In this document: piece by piece, positions 43,617-53,173 of the stretch
Layout: each line of letters starts with the position of its first letter
How positions within the stretch are numbered: position 1 is the first letter of the stretch
Source: Lachnospiraceae bacterium
Lineage (GTDB): Bacteria; Bacillota; Clostridia; Lachnospirales; Lachnospiraceae
Direction of reading: 5' to 3'
Assembly: GCA_024692955.1 (NCBI GenBank)
Contig: JAILLW010000001.1
Span: 1-63,080 of the forward strand
Length of the DNA stretch: 63,080 nt
The notes under the pieces: model-generated
What the model saw: only the letters and a program-made list of their open reading frames with translations
Told to the model about the DNA's origin: nothing
Database searches by the model: none
Program-made: the position numbers and the translations under genes

Positions 43617-44609
43617 CTAATTGATCTCCCTGACCCTGTGGCAGGAAACAAATCTGCCGGTCTCGATCTCTTCAAAAGCAGGCATCGATTCCCTGCAGAC
43701 ATCCGTCGCGTACGGACATCTCGTATGGAAGGGACATCCGGAAGGAGCGTTTAACGGGCTCGGGATCTCTCCCGTAAGCTCGATCCGCTTATTCGCTTTC
43801 GCGATCTTCGGATCCGGCACGGGTACCGCCGAAATGAGGGCCTTTGTATAGGGATGAAGCGGCCTGTCGTAGATCTCGTCCGCGTTGGCAAGCTCCACCA
43901 TATGTCCCAGATACATCACGGCGATCCTGTCCGAAATATGGCGGACCACCAGAAGGTCATGGGCAATGAAAAGGTAGGTAAGGTTCATCCTGTCCTGAAG
44001 TTCATCGAACATATTGATGACCTGAGCCTGAATAGATACGTCCAGAGCCGATACGGGCTCATCGCAGACGATGAAATCCGGATCCACGGCAAGGGCTCTC
44101 GCGATACCGACACGCTGCCTCTGACCGCCGGAAAACTCATGGGCATAGCGCGCCGCATGTTCCGAATTAAGGCCCACCCGGTCCATCAGACCAAGGACCT
44201 TTTCGCGGCGTTCCTTCTTTGAGGAATACATCTTATGCACATCCAGAGGCTCCGCGATGATATCCTCCACCGTCATCCTCGGATCCAGCGAGGAATAGGG
44301 ATCCTGAAAGACCATCGTGGCATGCTTCCGGAATTCTCCGATGTCCTGTGCCGATTCAATCTTCTTTCCCCGGTAGATGATCTCGCCTGCCGTCGGTTTA
44401 TACAGATGAAGGATCGACCGGCCGGCAGTGGTCTTTCCGCAGCCGGATTCGCCCACCAGTCCGAGAGTCTCCCCTTCCCTGATGGAAAAAGAGATATCGT
44501 CAACGGCCTTCAGCGGTTTGGAGCGGAAGAACCCCATATTGATATCAAAATACTGTTTCAGATGGTTTACCTGAATGAGTGTCTGATCGTTCTTACTCAT
44601 CTTTGCCAC
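43617..44609 (-). CDS. oppF: oligopeptide ABC transporter ATPase OppF
   Basis: 330 residues. Walker [17 protein letters not shown], signature [15 protein letters not shown], Walker [14 protein letters not shown]-loop FIAHDL, and the C-terminal Cys-rich oligopeptide/dipeptide extension ([19 protein letters not shown]) that binds an iron-sulfur cluster in some members. Overlaps oppD by 17 bases. Confidence 0.96.
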   Translation of the reverse strand: MAKMSKNDQTLIQVNHLKQYFDINMGFFRSKPLKAVDDISFSIREGETLGLVGESGCGKTTAGRSILHLYKPTAGEIIYRGKKIESAQDIGEFRKHATMVFQDPYSSLDPRMTVEDIIAEPLDVHKMYSSKKERREKVLGLMDRVGLNSEHAARYAHEFSGGQRQRVGIARALAVDPDFIVCDEPVSALDVSIQAQVINMFDELQDRMNLTYLFIAHDLLVVRHISDRIAVMYLGHMVELANADEIYDRPLHPYTKALISAVPVPDPKIAKANKRIELTGEIPSPLNAPSGCPFHTRCPYATDVCRESMPAFEEIETGRFVSCHRVREIN

Positions 44610-45588
44610 CTTCCTCTTCCATCAGTTTCTTCACATTCATCCAGCAGGCGGCCTGATGGCTGTCGTTGATCTGAAGCCGCTCGCAGGTTTTGCTTAAGCA
44701 GATCTTCATCGCCCGGACGCATCTCGGTGCGAAGGGGCATCCTTTCGGAAGGTTCAGAAGATCGATGGGTGTACCGGTGATCGGCTGAAGCCTTTCCCCG
44801 TTATTATCCGAAGTGGGGATCGACCTTAAAAGCCCCTTGGTATACTCGTGACAGGGATTGTAGAAGATCTCGTCTTCCGTTCCCTGTTCGCAGATGCCTC
44901 CGGCATACATCACGATCACTTCGTCGCAGAGCTGTGCCACGACTCCCAGATCATGGGTGATCATGATGATCGCCATTCCGATCTTTTTCTGGATATCCTT
45001 CATGAGCTCCAGGATCCCGGCCTGGATCGTCACATCCAGTGCCGTAGTGGGCTCATCAGCGATCAGAATGTCCGGTTCGCAGGCAAGCGCCATTGCGATC
45101 ATGACGCGCTGGCGCATTCCGCCGGAAAACTCATAGGGATACTGTTTCATCCTCTTTTCCGGTTCGTTCACGTTAACGAGCTTCAGCATCTCGATCGCGC
45201 GCTCGTATGCTTCATGTTTATTTCTTCCCGTATGGAGGAGGATCGCCTCCATCAGCTGTTTCCCGATACTGTAAGTGGGGTTGAGGGAAGTCATCGGATC
45301 CTGAAAGATGATGGAGATCCGGTTTCCGCGGATATCCTTCATTACTTTTTCTCCCGCGCCCACAAGCTCCTGACCGTCAAACTTAATGGAGCCGGAAACG
45401 ATCTTTCCGGTGGAGGCAAGGATCTGCATGATGGAATAAGCGGTCACGGATTTTCCGGAGCCGGATTCCCCGACGATCCCGAGTACCTTTCCGTAATCCA
45501 GATTAAAGGACACCCCGTTTACGGCCCGCACTTCGCCGGCGTCCGTAAAGAAGGAAGTATGAAGATCTTTTACTTCAAGTAATGCCAT
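44593..45588 (-). CDS. oppD: oligopeptide ABC transporter ATPase OppD
   Basis: 331 residues. Walker [29 protein letters not shown], signature [15 protein letters not shown], Walker [18 protein letters not shown], and a C-terminal cysteine motif ([16 protein letters not shown]). Partner of OppF. Starts 14 bases after oppC. Confidence 0.96.
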   Translation of the reverse strand: MALLEVKDLHTSFFTDAGEVRAVNGVSFNLDYGKVLGIVGESGSGKSVTAYSIMQILASTGKIVSGSIKFDGQELVGAGEKVMKDIRGNRISIIFQDPMTSLNPTYSIGKQLMEAILLHTGRNKHEAYERAIEMLKLVNVNEPEKRMKQYPYEFSGGMRQRVMIAMALACEPDILIADEPTTALDVTIQAGILELMKDIQKKIGMAIIMITHDLGVVAQLCDEVIVMYAGGICEQGTEDEIFYNPCHEYTKGLLRSIPTSDNNGERLQPITGTPIDLLNLPKGCPFAPRCVRAMKICLSKTCERLQINDSHQAACWMNVKKLMEEEGGKDE

Positions 45589-45602
45589 CCGGTGTATCCT
45601 CC

Positions 45603-46667
45603 CTAATTATTGAGTTTGGGATCAAATGCGTCCCGGAGTCCGTCCCCGAAAAGGTTCAGCGAAAGCACAATGAGTGAGATCACGATCGCGGGAATGACCA
45701 GCCGGTACGGATAGGATGAAAGCCCGTTCAGCGCATCCGACGCCAGAGATCCCAGCGAAGGCATGGGCGCGTTCACGCCGAGGCCCAGGAAGGAAAGATA
45801 GCTTTCGGTAAAGATCGCGCTGGGGATCTGCAGAGCCGTCGAGATCACGATCACGGAAATACAGTTGGGGATGAGATGCTTCCTGATCACCCAGCTTCCC
45901 TTCGCGCCCGCCGTACGGGCGGCAAGTACGTATTCCTGTTCCCTCAGGGAAAGGATCTGCCCCCGGACAAGTCTGGACATTCCGACCCAGTAAAGAAGCG
46001 CGAATATGATAAACAGCGAAATGATATTCGATCCGATGGACGCAAGAGGCGTCCCTTCAATGGCAGGTCCGAGCCTCTGTCTTAATACAGCCGCGAGCAG
46101 GATGACCATGAGCATATCCGGAAGGGAATAGATGATATCCACGATCCGCATAATGATCATATCCACCGCTCCTCCGGCATAGCCGGATACGGACCCGACG
46201 ACAATTCCTATGACAAGCACGATGATACTGGCGAAAAATCCTACCGCAAGGGAGATCCTGGTCCCGTAGACCACGCGGATAAAGTAATCCCGCCCCTGGG
46301 AATCCGTTCCGAAAAGGTGAGGCATCACGGACTCTCCTTCATCGATCCTCGCCTGCTCGGCTTTGGAATACTCAAACGGACGAAGGTTGTTGTAAGAGGC
46401 GTCCATGGGTTTCCCCGGCTTCATTCCGAGCATCTCCTCGTATTTGTAGGGCCAGAAGATGGGAATGAAGATCGCCATCAGGGTGATGATCACAATGATA
46501 AAGAAGCTTACGGTAGCCACGCGGTTCTTCCTGAGCCTTACGATCCCGTCATGGAAGAAGGTGGTGGAGGGCCGCATGGTGACCATATATTCTTTTTCGG
46601 CATCGGTGGCGGGAATAAAGCTGTCAAGATCCACCTGCATGCTAAACCTTTTTAAGTTTCCGTTCAT
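45603..46667 (-). CDS. oppC: oligopeptide ABC transporter permease OppC
   Basis: 354 residues. N-terminal cytoplasmic part, then six membrane helices beginning with VATVSFFIIVIITLMAIFI; the EAA loop reads SLREQEYVLAARTAGAKGSW. FGTDSQGRDYFIRVVYGTRI is the conserved OppC stretch. 18 bases after oppB. Confidence 0.95.
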   Translation of the reverse strand: MNGNLKRFSMQVDLDSFIPATDAEKEYMVTMRPSTTFFHDGIVRLRKNRVATVSFFIIVIITLMAIFIPIFWPYKYEEMLGMKPGKPMDASYNNLRPFEYSKAEQARIDEGESVMPHLFGTDSQGRDYFIRVVYGTRISLAVGFFASIIVLVIGIVVGSVSGYAGGAVDMIIMRIVDIIYSLPDMLMVILLAAVLRQRLGPAIEGTPLASIGSNIISLFIIFALLYWVGMSRLVRGQILSLREQEYVLAARTAGAKGSWVIRKHLIPNCISVIVISTALQIPSAIFTESYLSFLGLGVNAPMPSLGSLASDALNGLSSYPYRLVIPAIVISLIVLSLNLFGDGLRDAFDPKLNN

Positions 46668-46685
46668 TGATGAGGTACCTTTCGT

Positions 46686-47612
46686 CTACTCGAGATTGAT
46701 CCGGGGATCCACGATCTTGTACATGATATCGCTGACCAGGTTCATGATCACGATCAGCGAAGCGAGAACGATGGTCGTTCCCATGATGAGTGTATAGTCT
46801 CTGTTGATGATGCTCTGCACAAAAGCACGTCCGATCCCGGGTACCGCGAAGATCTGCTCCACCACAAGGGAGCCCGTCACGATATAGGCCAGCATCGGTC
46901 CGAAATAGGTGATGACCGGGATCAGGGCATTTTTCAGCGCGTGGCCGAAGATGATCCGCCAGCCCGTCACACCCTTTGCCTTGGCGGTACGTATATAATC
47001 CTGTCCGAGCACATCCAGCATGGAGGAACGCGTAAGCCTCGTGATGTAGGACATCGGATAGAGCATCAGAGTGATGATCGGAAGAACAAGCCCGCCCTCC
47101 GTCGCGCCGTTGGCCGGGAAAAGCTGGATCTTGATCGCGAAGGCTACCAGAAGAAGAGATCCCATAATGAACGACGGCATGGATACGAATGCCGTTGTAA
47201 TGATCATTATGATCCTGTCAATGACGGTATTTCTGCGAAGCGCTGCGGTCGCGCCAAGTACCACGCCGAACCCGAGGGCAAGAAGCGCAGCCACGATCCC
47301 GAGCCGGACGGATACCACCAGCCCGTCATACATGATATCGATGACCATGCGGCCGCGCTGTTTCAGCGAGGGTCCGAAGCGGAACCGGATCACGTCGGTA
47401 AGATAGGTCGTGTACTGTACCATCAGAGGCTTGTCCAGACCGTACTTCGCTTCCATCGCGGCCTGTGCCGCGGGAGAGACCGCTTTTTCCGAAAGGAAGG
47501 GGCCTCCGGGTACCGCATGCATGATGAAAAATGTAAGTGTTATAACCACCCACACGGTAAAGACGCCAAGGATCAGACGTTTAAGGATATACTTCAATGT
47601 TTTGGGATTCAC
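46686..47612 (-). CDS. oppB: oligopeptide ABC transporter permease OppB
   Basis: 308 residues. First helix ILGVFTVWVVITLTFFIMHA followed by PGGPFLSEK, the OppB-type start; EAA loop VLGQDYIRTAKAKGVTGWRI; six helices. First gene of oppB-C-D-F-A. Promoter at 47650-47678 and SD AGAGG. Confidence 0.95.
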   Translation of the reverse strand: MNPKTLKYILKRLILGVFTVWVVITLTFFIMHAVPGGPFLSEKAVSPAAQAAMEAKYGLDKPLMVQYTTYLTDVIRFRFGPSLKQRGRMVIDIMYDGLVVSVRLGIVAALLALGFGVVLGATAALRRNTVIDRIIMIITTAFVSMPSFIMGSLLLVAFAIKIQLFPANGATEGGLVLPIITLMLYPMSYITRLTRSSMLDVLGQDYIRTAKAKGVTGWRIIFGHALKNALIPVITYFGPMLAYIVTGSLVVEQIFAVPGIGRAFVQSIINRDYTLIMGTTIVLASLIVIMNLVSDIMYKIVDPRINLE

Positions 47613-47649
47613 TCTGTTACCTCTTTATATAAAATTCCGTAACTTGTTT

Positions 47650-47678
47650 ATTATCCTCTTTCCCCCTGAAAATGTCAA
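47650..47678 (-). promoter_or_regulatory. sigma-A promoter of the opp operon
   Basis: Minus strand TTGACA (47678-47673), 17-base spacer, GATAAT (47655-47650). Located between the chemoreceptor stop and oppB. Confidence 0.8.
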
Positions 47679-47702
47679 TCCCGACGGGGTTTTCGGGGTT
47701 TT

Positions 47703-49742
47703 CTATACCGTCCACTTGGCCGCTTCTTCGGAAAGTCTTTCCGCGGTCTTTGAAAGCTCCCTTGCCTTCGCGTCGACATCCGCCGCGCATTCCCTTGCCC
47801 TGCTGATGCTGTCCGCGGTCTCCTGCGTAGTGGAAACGTTCGCGTCCGCGATGGAAGACAGTCCGTCAACCGCGCCGTTCACGCTTTCCTTGGAAGAATC
47901 GATCCTGTCCGTGGCCTCCCCGATCTCGGAGATTCCCCGGATGCTTTCGTCCAGGCCGCCCTTTGCCGCTTCGAATTCATTGATCGCCTCATTGAGCAGC
48001 GTTGTCTGCTGTTCCGTGATCTCCTTCGCGGCTTTGACTCTGGATACCGACTTTTCGGAATTCGTTACCAGTTCTTCAATGATCTGCTGGATCTCCGATG
48101 CCGCCACATTGGACTTTTCGGAAAGAGCCTGGATCTCGGTGGCCACTACCGCGAATCCCCTGCCGGCTTCACCGGCTCTTGCCGCCTCGATGGAGGCGTT
48201 CAGGGAAAGCAGATTGGTCTGTCCCGCGATGCTGGTTATGAGGTTTGCCGCCTCCGTGATCTTGGCGGCCGCTTCCGAAGTGCCGGAGATTGCCTCCGCG
48301 ATCTCGTCCGTCACACGGGTAACCTCCAGATTCGAGCTCTGAAGCTTCTTAAGTCCGTCGCTGGCCGAAGCGGTCGAAAGCCTTACCTTATCGGAAACGC
48401 CGCGGATCCCGTCAAGTCTGGTCTTGGATTCACTGATAAGATCGCTCATCTCGCGAACCGAAGAGGATGCTTCCGTCGTGCTGCGTGCCTGGTCCATCGC
48501 GCCTTCGGCGATGTCACGGCAGGCGGAATCGATGGAATCCATAATGCCGATGGTCCTTGAAGTGTCCGAGGTCAGTTCGCCCACGGTGCTCTCAAGGGTG
48601 TCGGCGGATTCCGCAAGACCCGCCACGACTTCGGTCAGTCTCGTTTTCAGATTAATGACCGCCTTTGCGATCTGACCGATCTCGTTATTGTTCGCGGAAA
48701 GTCTGGCAGCCTCGTTCTCATCCACGCGGAGATTCAGCTGGCCCATCTGATCCACGATCTTCGTAACGGACTTTAAGGGTCCGATCAGTTTCGTGATAAA
48801 GAGATATCCGAATACGACACCGAAGAGGATCCCGATCAGGCTGCCGATGATAAGTTTGTTCCGGAGGCTCATGGATTCCGCATTCACACTCTTCACATCC
48901 GTAAGAAGGACCACTTTAAAGCCGTTTCTTAAGGTGTCATAGGAATATACATCCTTTCCGTCTGTCATAAATCCGTCCTCACCGTCAAGGACAACGGGGA
49001 ACTCCTCGCCGTCTTCGATGGACGGATGATTCAGCGTCGTATTTTCCGCCGTCAGAAGGAATCCGCTTTCCGTTCCGCTGTTAAGGGTGCCGACGATGGT
49101 GTTTATGTTCTCCAGGGAGATATCCATTCCGACGATGCCCACGGAGTTTCCTTCATAAAAGAGGGGGATTACATAGGAGATCATAAAGACATTAATATTC
49201 GAATTAAAGTAGGGACTCATCCAGATCGGTTTTCCGTAGTTGACCGGTCCGTAATACCAGCTGACAGCCGTATCATTTTTATCGAATTCCGTAAAGTCCG
49301 TGGGAGTAAGCTGGTCATAGTCGCCGGAGCCGTTTGCCTGGGCGAAGATCCCGGAAGTCGGATACGCGAAATCGGGATTGTAACGTACATAATAGGTAAT
49401 GGCCCCGTCCGTATTCTTCGCACAGTCGATGGCCGTCTGACGCACGGTTTCCGTGAGTGCATCCACTCCGGTATCCCCGGACGTGAAGGAGTTCCAATCC
49501 AGATTGTCCATCACCGCATCCGCGAGGATCGCCACGCTGGTCTCAACTCTGCTCATTTCGTTATCCAGCTTGTCCGCCGTAACGATCGTCCTGTTCCTGA
49601 GGCTCTGTTCCGACTTCTCACGGACCAGTTTGTTACTGCTGATGCTCGCGATCATACCGACTATGACTGCGATCACGACCACGTTGATCAGTGTGATGAT
49701 AAGCAGCTGACTTCTTAATGAACTCTTCTTTCCGGTTTTCAT
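47703..49742 (-). CDS. methyl-accepting chemotaxis protein with double-Cache sensor
   Basis: 679 residues. First membrane helix ([20 protein letters not shown]), an outside dCache_1-type sensor (about 35-285: [39 protein letters not shown]), second helix ([19 protein letters not shown]), HAMP, and the signalling tip with [20 protein letters not shown]. Sits directly upstream of the opp operon. The Cache domain often binds amino acids, so peptide or amino-acid taxis is plausible; the ligand is not determined. Confidence 0.95.
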   Translation of the reverse strand: MKTGKKSSLRSQLLIITLINVVVIAVIVGMIASISSNKLVREKSEQSLRNRTIVTADKLDNEMSRVETSVAILADAVMDNLDWNSFTSGDTGVDALTETVRQTAIDCAKNTDGAITYYVRYNPDFAYPTSGIFAQANGSGDYDQLTPTDFTEFDKNDTAVSWYYGPVNYGKPIWMSPYFNSNINVFMISYVIPLFYEGNSVGIVGMDISLENINTIVGTLNSGTESGFLLTAENTTLNHPSIEDGEEFPVVLDGEDGFMTDGKDVYSYDTLRNGFKVVLLTDVKSVNAESMSLRNKLIIGSLIGILFGVVFGYLFITKLIGPLKSVTKIVDQMGQLNLRVDENEAARLSANNNEIGQIAKAVINLKTRLTEVVAGLAESADTLESTVGELTSDTSRTIGIMDSIDSACRDIAEGAMDQARSTTEASSSVREMSDLISESKTRLDGIRGVSDKVRLSTASASDGLKKLQSSNLEVTRVTDEIAEAISGTSEAAAKITEAANLITSIAGQTNLLSLNASIEAARAGEAGRGFAVVATEIQALSEKSNVAASEIQQIIEELVTNSEKSVSRVKAAKEITEQQTTLLNEAINEFEAAKGGLDESIRGISEIGEATDRIDSSKESVNGAVDGLSSIADANVSTTQETADSISRARECAADVDAKARELSKTAERLSEEAAKWTV

Positions 49743-49776
49743 TGAATCATCTTTCCTTTCATATGAAATGAAAATG

Positions 49777-49798
49777 CGGGAAAACTGGGATTTCCCCG
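49777..49798. terminator. hairpin between malQ and the chemoreceptor gene
   Basis: CGGGAAAAC-tggga-TTTCCCCG with T-rich flanks on both sides (TTTATTATCTT on plus, CATTTTCATTTC on minus). Could end malQ transcripts or stabilise the chemoreceptor leader. Imperfect: one G-T pair in the stem. Confidence 0.45.
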
Positions 49799-49829
49799 TT
49801 TATTATCTTGACCATTCTTTCATTTGCTG

Positions 49830-51359
49830 TCAAGTCGTTTTGTCCTTCGGAATGCGGCTGTAAAGCTCGGTCAGGGATCTGATGCTCCTTTTAAGATCCT
49901 CCGAAAGGAAATTCGGGCGGAGCCTCCATTCCCAGTTTCCGTCGGCGGTGCCGGGGGTGTTGAGCCTGGCCTCTTTACCCATGCACAGATAGTCCTGCAG
50001 CGGTATGATGCAAAGATCCGCCACGGAACGGTAGGCCTCGCGGATGATATCCCAGACCAGCTGTCCGTAGTCGGAATTCATGGAATTGATGTATCTTCGG
50101 CAGAAGTCCCGTTCTCCCTCGCTGATCTCCTCCACCCAGGCACGGGTCGGTGTATTGTCGTGAGTTCCGGTATACACCACGGAATTCTTTTCATGCCTGT
50201 GATTCACGTAATAACTGTCCCAGCTGGTAAATCCGTACTGGAGCACCTTCATGCCCGGGAATCCGGACTCTCTTAAGAGGGCTTCGTTTTCCGGCGTGTT
50301 GTTTCCGAGATCCTCCGCAATGATCCGAAGATCCCCGAGTTTTTCCTTCAGGGTCCTGAAAAGATCCATTCCGGGACCTTTGCGGAGTTCCCCGTGTTCG
50401 GCGGTCTCATCCTTGTACGGAACCGCGTAATATTCACAGAAGCCGTGGAAATGGTCGATCCTTATCACGTCATAGAATTCGTAATTCCGTTCCATCCGGC
50501 GGATCCACCAGTCATAGCCGGAAGAAGCAAGCGCCTTCCAGTCATAGATCGGATTTCCCCAGAGCTGGCCGGTCCTTGAAAAAGCATCCGGAGCGCAGCC
50601 CGCCACCACCTTCGGAAGAAGGTCCCTGTCCATCTGAAAGACTTCCGGATGCGCCCAGCAGTCCGCGCTGTCAAGGGATACGTAAAAAGGCAGATCGCCA
50701 ATGATCTTTACGTTCTTACTGTTCGCGTATTCCCGAAGGGCCTTCCACTGTCTGTCAAACTGATACTGCTTAAAGCAGACAAATTCGATCTCTTCTTTCA
50801 GTTCCTCTTCGGCTTCCTTAAGGGCGCTTTTGTCCCTCTTTCTTAGTCCCTCCTCCCAGTCAAGCCAGGATGCGCCTCCCATCTTTGCCTTGATCGCGGT
50901 AAAAAGGGCATAATCGGTGAGCCAGGAAGCCTCTTTTTTTCGATAATCCTCATAGTCCGCGGCTTCCTTTTCCGCTGCGGGCTCCTTTTCGGAAAGCTTT
51001 TCCCGGAACCGTTCAAAAGCAAGCCGGAGCAGAGGGTCCCGGTTCTCATAGAGAGCGCCGTAATCCACTCTGGTCTCATCGTTTCCGAAGAAGGCCCGGT
51101 CACACTCTTCCCTTGTCAGGAGACCGTCTTCGATAAGCTGTTCCGGGGAGATGAAATAAGGATTTCCGGCGAATGCCGAAAAAGGCTGATAGGGTGAATT
51201 TCCGAAACCTGTCGGTCCCACCGGAAGGATCTGCCAGAAGCCCTGTCCGGCCCCCTCCAGAAAATCCACGAATTCATAAGCTTCTTTGGAAAAACATCCG
51301 ATCCCGTATCTTGACGGAACGGAAAAGACCGGAAAGAGGATTCCGCTTTCTCTTGACAT
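49830..51359 (-). CDS. malQ: 4-alpha-glucanotransferase (amylomaltase, GH77)
   Basis: 509 residues from the ATG at 51359 (MSRESGILFPVFSVPSRYGI), SD AAGGAGGG; an upstream in-frame start is rejected. GH77 hallmarks: FWQILPVGPTGFGNSPYQPF, GDLPFYVSLDSADCWAHPEV, FSRTGQLWGNPIYDW, VIRIDHFHGFCEYYAVP, IAEDLGNNTPE (acid residue) and VYTGTHDNTPTRAW. Rearranges maltodextrins and glycogen-derived glucans in the cytoplasm. Monocistronic, with its own promoter and a palindrome upstream. Confidence 0.97.
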   Translation of the reverse strand: MSRESGILFPVFSVPSRYGIGCFSKEAYEFVDFLEGAGQGFWQILPVGPTGFGNSPYQPFSAFAGNPYFISPEQLIEDGLLTREECDRAFFGNDETRVDYGALYENRDPLLRLAFERFREKLSEKEPAAEKEAADYEDYRKKEASWLTDYALFTAIKAKMGGASWLDWEEGLRKRDKSALKEAEEELKEEIEFVCFKQYQFDRQWKALREYANSKNVKIIGDLPFYVSLDSADCWAHPEVFQMDRDLLPKVVAGCAPDAFSRTGQLWGNPIYDWKALASSGYDWWIRRMERNYEFYDVIRIDHFHGFCEYYAVPYKDETAEHGELRKGPGMDLFRTLKEKLGDLRIIAEDLGNNTPENEALLRESGFPGMKVLQYGFTSWDSYYVNHRHEKNSVVYTGTHDNTPTRAWVEEISEGERDFCRRYINSMNSDYGQLVWDIIREAYRSVADLCIIPLQDYLCMGKEARLNTPGTADGNWEWRLRPNFLSEDLKRSIRSLTELYSRIPKDKTT

Positions 51360-51419
51360 AATGATCCCTCCTTGATTCCTGATGCCGGACCTTACGGATC
51401 CCGCCATCGGTCTTCTGAC

Positions 51420-51468
51420 ATCATACGCCATTTGTCCTCCCGGGTCAAAGGGCGAAACCGCCGGTTTC
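51420..51468 (-). promoter_or_regulatory. malQ promoter with upstream GAAACC palindrome
   Basis: Minus strand TTGACC (51448-51443), 17-base spacer, TATGAT (51425-51420). Six bases upstream lies GAAACC-gcc-GGTTTC (51454-51468), a perfect 6-bp dyad resembling LacI/MalR-type operators. Upstream of -35 it could serve activation or repression. Confidence 0.65.
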
Positions 51469-51483
51469 TCCGGATCTTCGCAA

Positions 51484-51520
51484 AACAGGAAAGAGGCTGC
51501 GCCCTTATGCGCAGCCTCTC
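51484..51520 (-). terminator. terminator after metY
   Basis: Minus strand AGAGGCTGCGC-ataagg-GCGCAGCCTCT followed by TTCCTGTTTT; 11-bp stem. Confidence 0.85.
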
Positions 51521-51562
51521 CCCGTTTCCGTAGCCGGAAACCGGTTACTCCTTCTATTCCCC

Positions 51563-52849
51563 TCAGGATTTCAGAGCCTGAAATCCTTTTTCAAAATCCG
51601 CAATGATATCGTCGATATGCTCCGTTCCGATGGACAGGCGGATGGTGTTCGGTTTGATCCCCGCCTCGAGAAGCTCCTCTTCGGAAAGCTGGGAGTGCGT
51701 GGTGGAAGCCGGATGGATCACCAGACTCTTTACATCCGCCACATTCGCAAGAAGCGAGAAGATCTCAAGGTTGTCGATAAATTTCCATGCTTCCTCCTGG
51801 CCGCCTTTGATATCAAAGGTAAAGATGGAGCCGCCGCCGTTGGGGAAATACTTCTGATAGAGGGCATGATCCGGATGATCCGGCAGGGAGGGATGATTCA
51901 CCTTCTCCACAAGAGGATGCCTGCTCAGATATTCCACAACCTTTTTCGTATTCTCCGCATGGCGCTCGAGCCGGAGGGAAAGGGTCTCAACACCCTGCAG
52001 GAGCAGAAACGCACTGAAGGGAGCGATGGTCGCACCCGTATCCCGGAGCAGGATCGCGCGGATATAGGTAACAAAAGCCGCAGGACCCACCGCATCGTAG
52101 AAGGATACCCCGTGATAGCTGGGATTCGGATCCGCGATGTTCGGATATTTCCCGGATGCCTTCCAGTTGAATTTTCCGGACTCAACGATCACGCCGCCGA
52201 GGGTGGTTCCGTGTCCGCCGATGAACTTCGTGGCCGAATGAACCACGATATCCGCGCCGTGCTCGATGGGGCGGATGAGATACGGGGTCCCGAAGGTATT
52301 GTCGATCACCACGGGAAGTCCCCTGTCATGCGCGATCTTTGCCACCGCATCGATATCCGGGATATCGCTGTTCGGATTTCCGAGGGTCTCGAGGAAGATC
52401 GCTCTTGTATCCGGAGTAATGGCATTCTCAATCTCGCCAAGATTATGGATATCGACGAAAGTCGTCTTGATTCCGTACTGCGGAAGGGTATGTGCCAACA
52501 GATTGTAGGTCCCGCCGTAGATGGTCTTCTGTGCCACGATATGCCCGCCGTTGGCGGCAAGCGCTTCGATGGCGTAGGTGATGGCTGCCGCTCCGGAAGC
52601 AAGCGCAAGAGCCGCGCTTCCGCCCTCAAGAGCGGCGATCCTCTTTTCGAGAACGTCCTGCGTGGAATTCGTGAGGCGTCCGTAGATATTTCCGGCATCC
52701 GCAAGGCCGAAGCGGTCCGCGGCATGTTTACTGTTCCGGAAAACGTAGGAAGTCGTCTGATAGATCGGTACCGCACGTGCGTCCGTAGCGGGATCCGGCT
52801 GTTCCTGTCCGACATGAAGCTGAAGGGTTTCAAATTTATAATTACTCAT
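51563..52849 (-). CDS. metY: O-acetylhomoserine sulfhydrylase (Cys/Met metabolism PLP enzyme)
   Basis: 428 residues. PLP Lys208 in [52 protein letters not shown] and the long insertion typical of the OAH sulfhydrylase group separate it from shorter cystathionine enzymes. Makes homocysteine from O-acetylhomoserine and sulfide. The transcript has a 165-base leader with a 21-codon ORF; no S-box or T-box was recognised. Confidence 0.96.
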   Translation of the reverse strand: MSNYKFETLQLHVGQEQPDPATDARAVPIYQTTSYVFRNSKHAADRFGLADAGNIYGRLTNSTQDVLEKRIAALEGGSAALALASGAAAITYAIEALAANGGHIVAQKTIYGGTYNLLAHTLPQYGIKTTFVDIHNLGEIENAITPDTRAIFLETLGNPNSDIPDIDAVAKIAHDRGLPVVIDNTFGTPYLIRPIEHGADIVVHSATKFIGGHGTTLGGVIVESGKFNWKASGKYPNIADPNPSYHGVSFYDAVGPAAFVTYIRAILLRDTGATIAPFSAFLLLQGVETLSLRLERHAENTKKVVEYLSRHPLVEKVNHPSLPDHPDHALYQKYFPNGGGSIFTFDIKGGQEEAWKFIDNLEIFSLLANVADVKSLVIHPASTTHSQLSEEELLEAGIKPNTIRLSIGTEHIDDIIADFEKGFQALKS

Positions 52850-52924
52850 GATATGTCTCCTTTTCGTGTAAAATCCGTGATCCGTTTCCGCGGATCCGTC
52901 TATGTCTGATCGGTCTTTATGGCT

Positions 52925-52990
52925 TCAACAGTATGACCGCCTTTGCGGCATTCGGTCGTCCATACAGAGAAAGATTGTGCTTTTCGGCAT
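52925..52990 (-). CDS. 21-codon leader ORF upstream of metY, ending in Cys
   Basis: Frame runs ATG CCG AAA AGC to TCA TAC TGT TGA. The peptide starts MPKSTIFLCMDD and ends PQRRSYC; it contains two Cys and three Met. AGGAGG lies 8 bases before the ATG, an excellent ribosome site. It is in the metY leader, some 25 bases after the predicted transcript start and 75 bases before the metY start. Its last codon before the stop is Cys, following rare AGG-CGG Arg codons. Such a layout fits translational attenuation by Cys or Met supply. No homologue is known to me, and function is inferred from position. Confidence 0.6.
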   Translation of the reverse strand: MPKSTIFLCMDDRMPQRRSYC

Positions 52991-53021
52991 CCTTGTATCC
53001 TCCTTTTTCTGCGTTGGATTG

Positions 53022-53050
53022 AATATAGCACCAATAACCTACTATGTCAA
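53022..53050 (-). promoter_or_regulatory. sigma-A promoter of the metY leader and metY
   Basis: Minus strand TTGACA (53050-53045), 17-base spacer, TATATT (53027-53022). Perfect -35 at ideal spacing, so expression is expected to be strong unless controlled in the leader. Confidence 0.85.
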
Positions 53051-53073
53051 TAGGTTTATTGTAATTTTTTCGC

Positions 53074-53110
53074 AATTAAAAACCCGGACCTTTTCGGGTC
53101 CGGGTTTCTC
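53074..53110 (-). terminator. terminator of the polysaccharide cluster
   Basis: Minus strand AAACCCGGACC-cgaaaa-GGTCCGGGTTT followed by TTAATTG; 11-bp perfect stem past the rfbG stop. The 324-base gap 52850-53173 holds only this terminator, the metY promoter and the leader ORF. Confidence 0.9.
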
Positions 53111-53173
53111 TCTGTTCTGCGGCCTCACGGGACTTTCACCGCTCCTGTCCGGCGCGGCCCGGGATTCCCGTTT

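Noticed and set aside
49743-49829. Consensus TTGACA/GATAAT promoter for the chemoreceptor
   Set aside because: The hexamers are 20 bases apart, too far for sigma-A; a sigma-D match is also poor.
52850-53020. SAM (S-box) riboswitch before metY
   Set aside because: Could not find the expected conserved core or a strong terminator stem; the leader ORF explains the region better.
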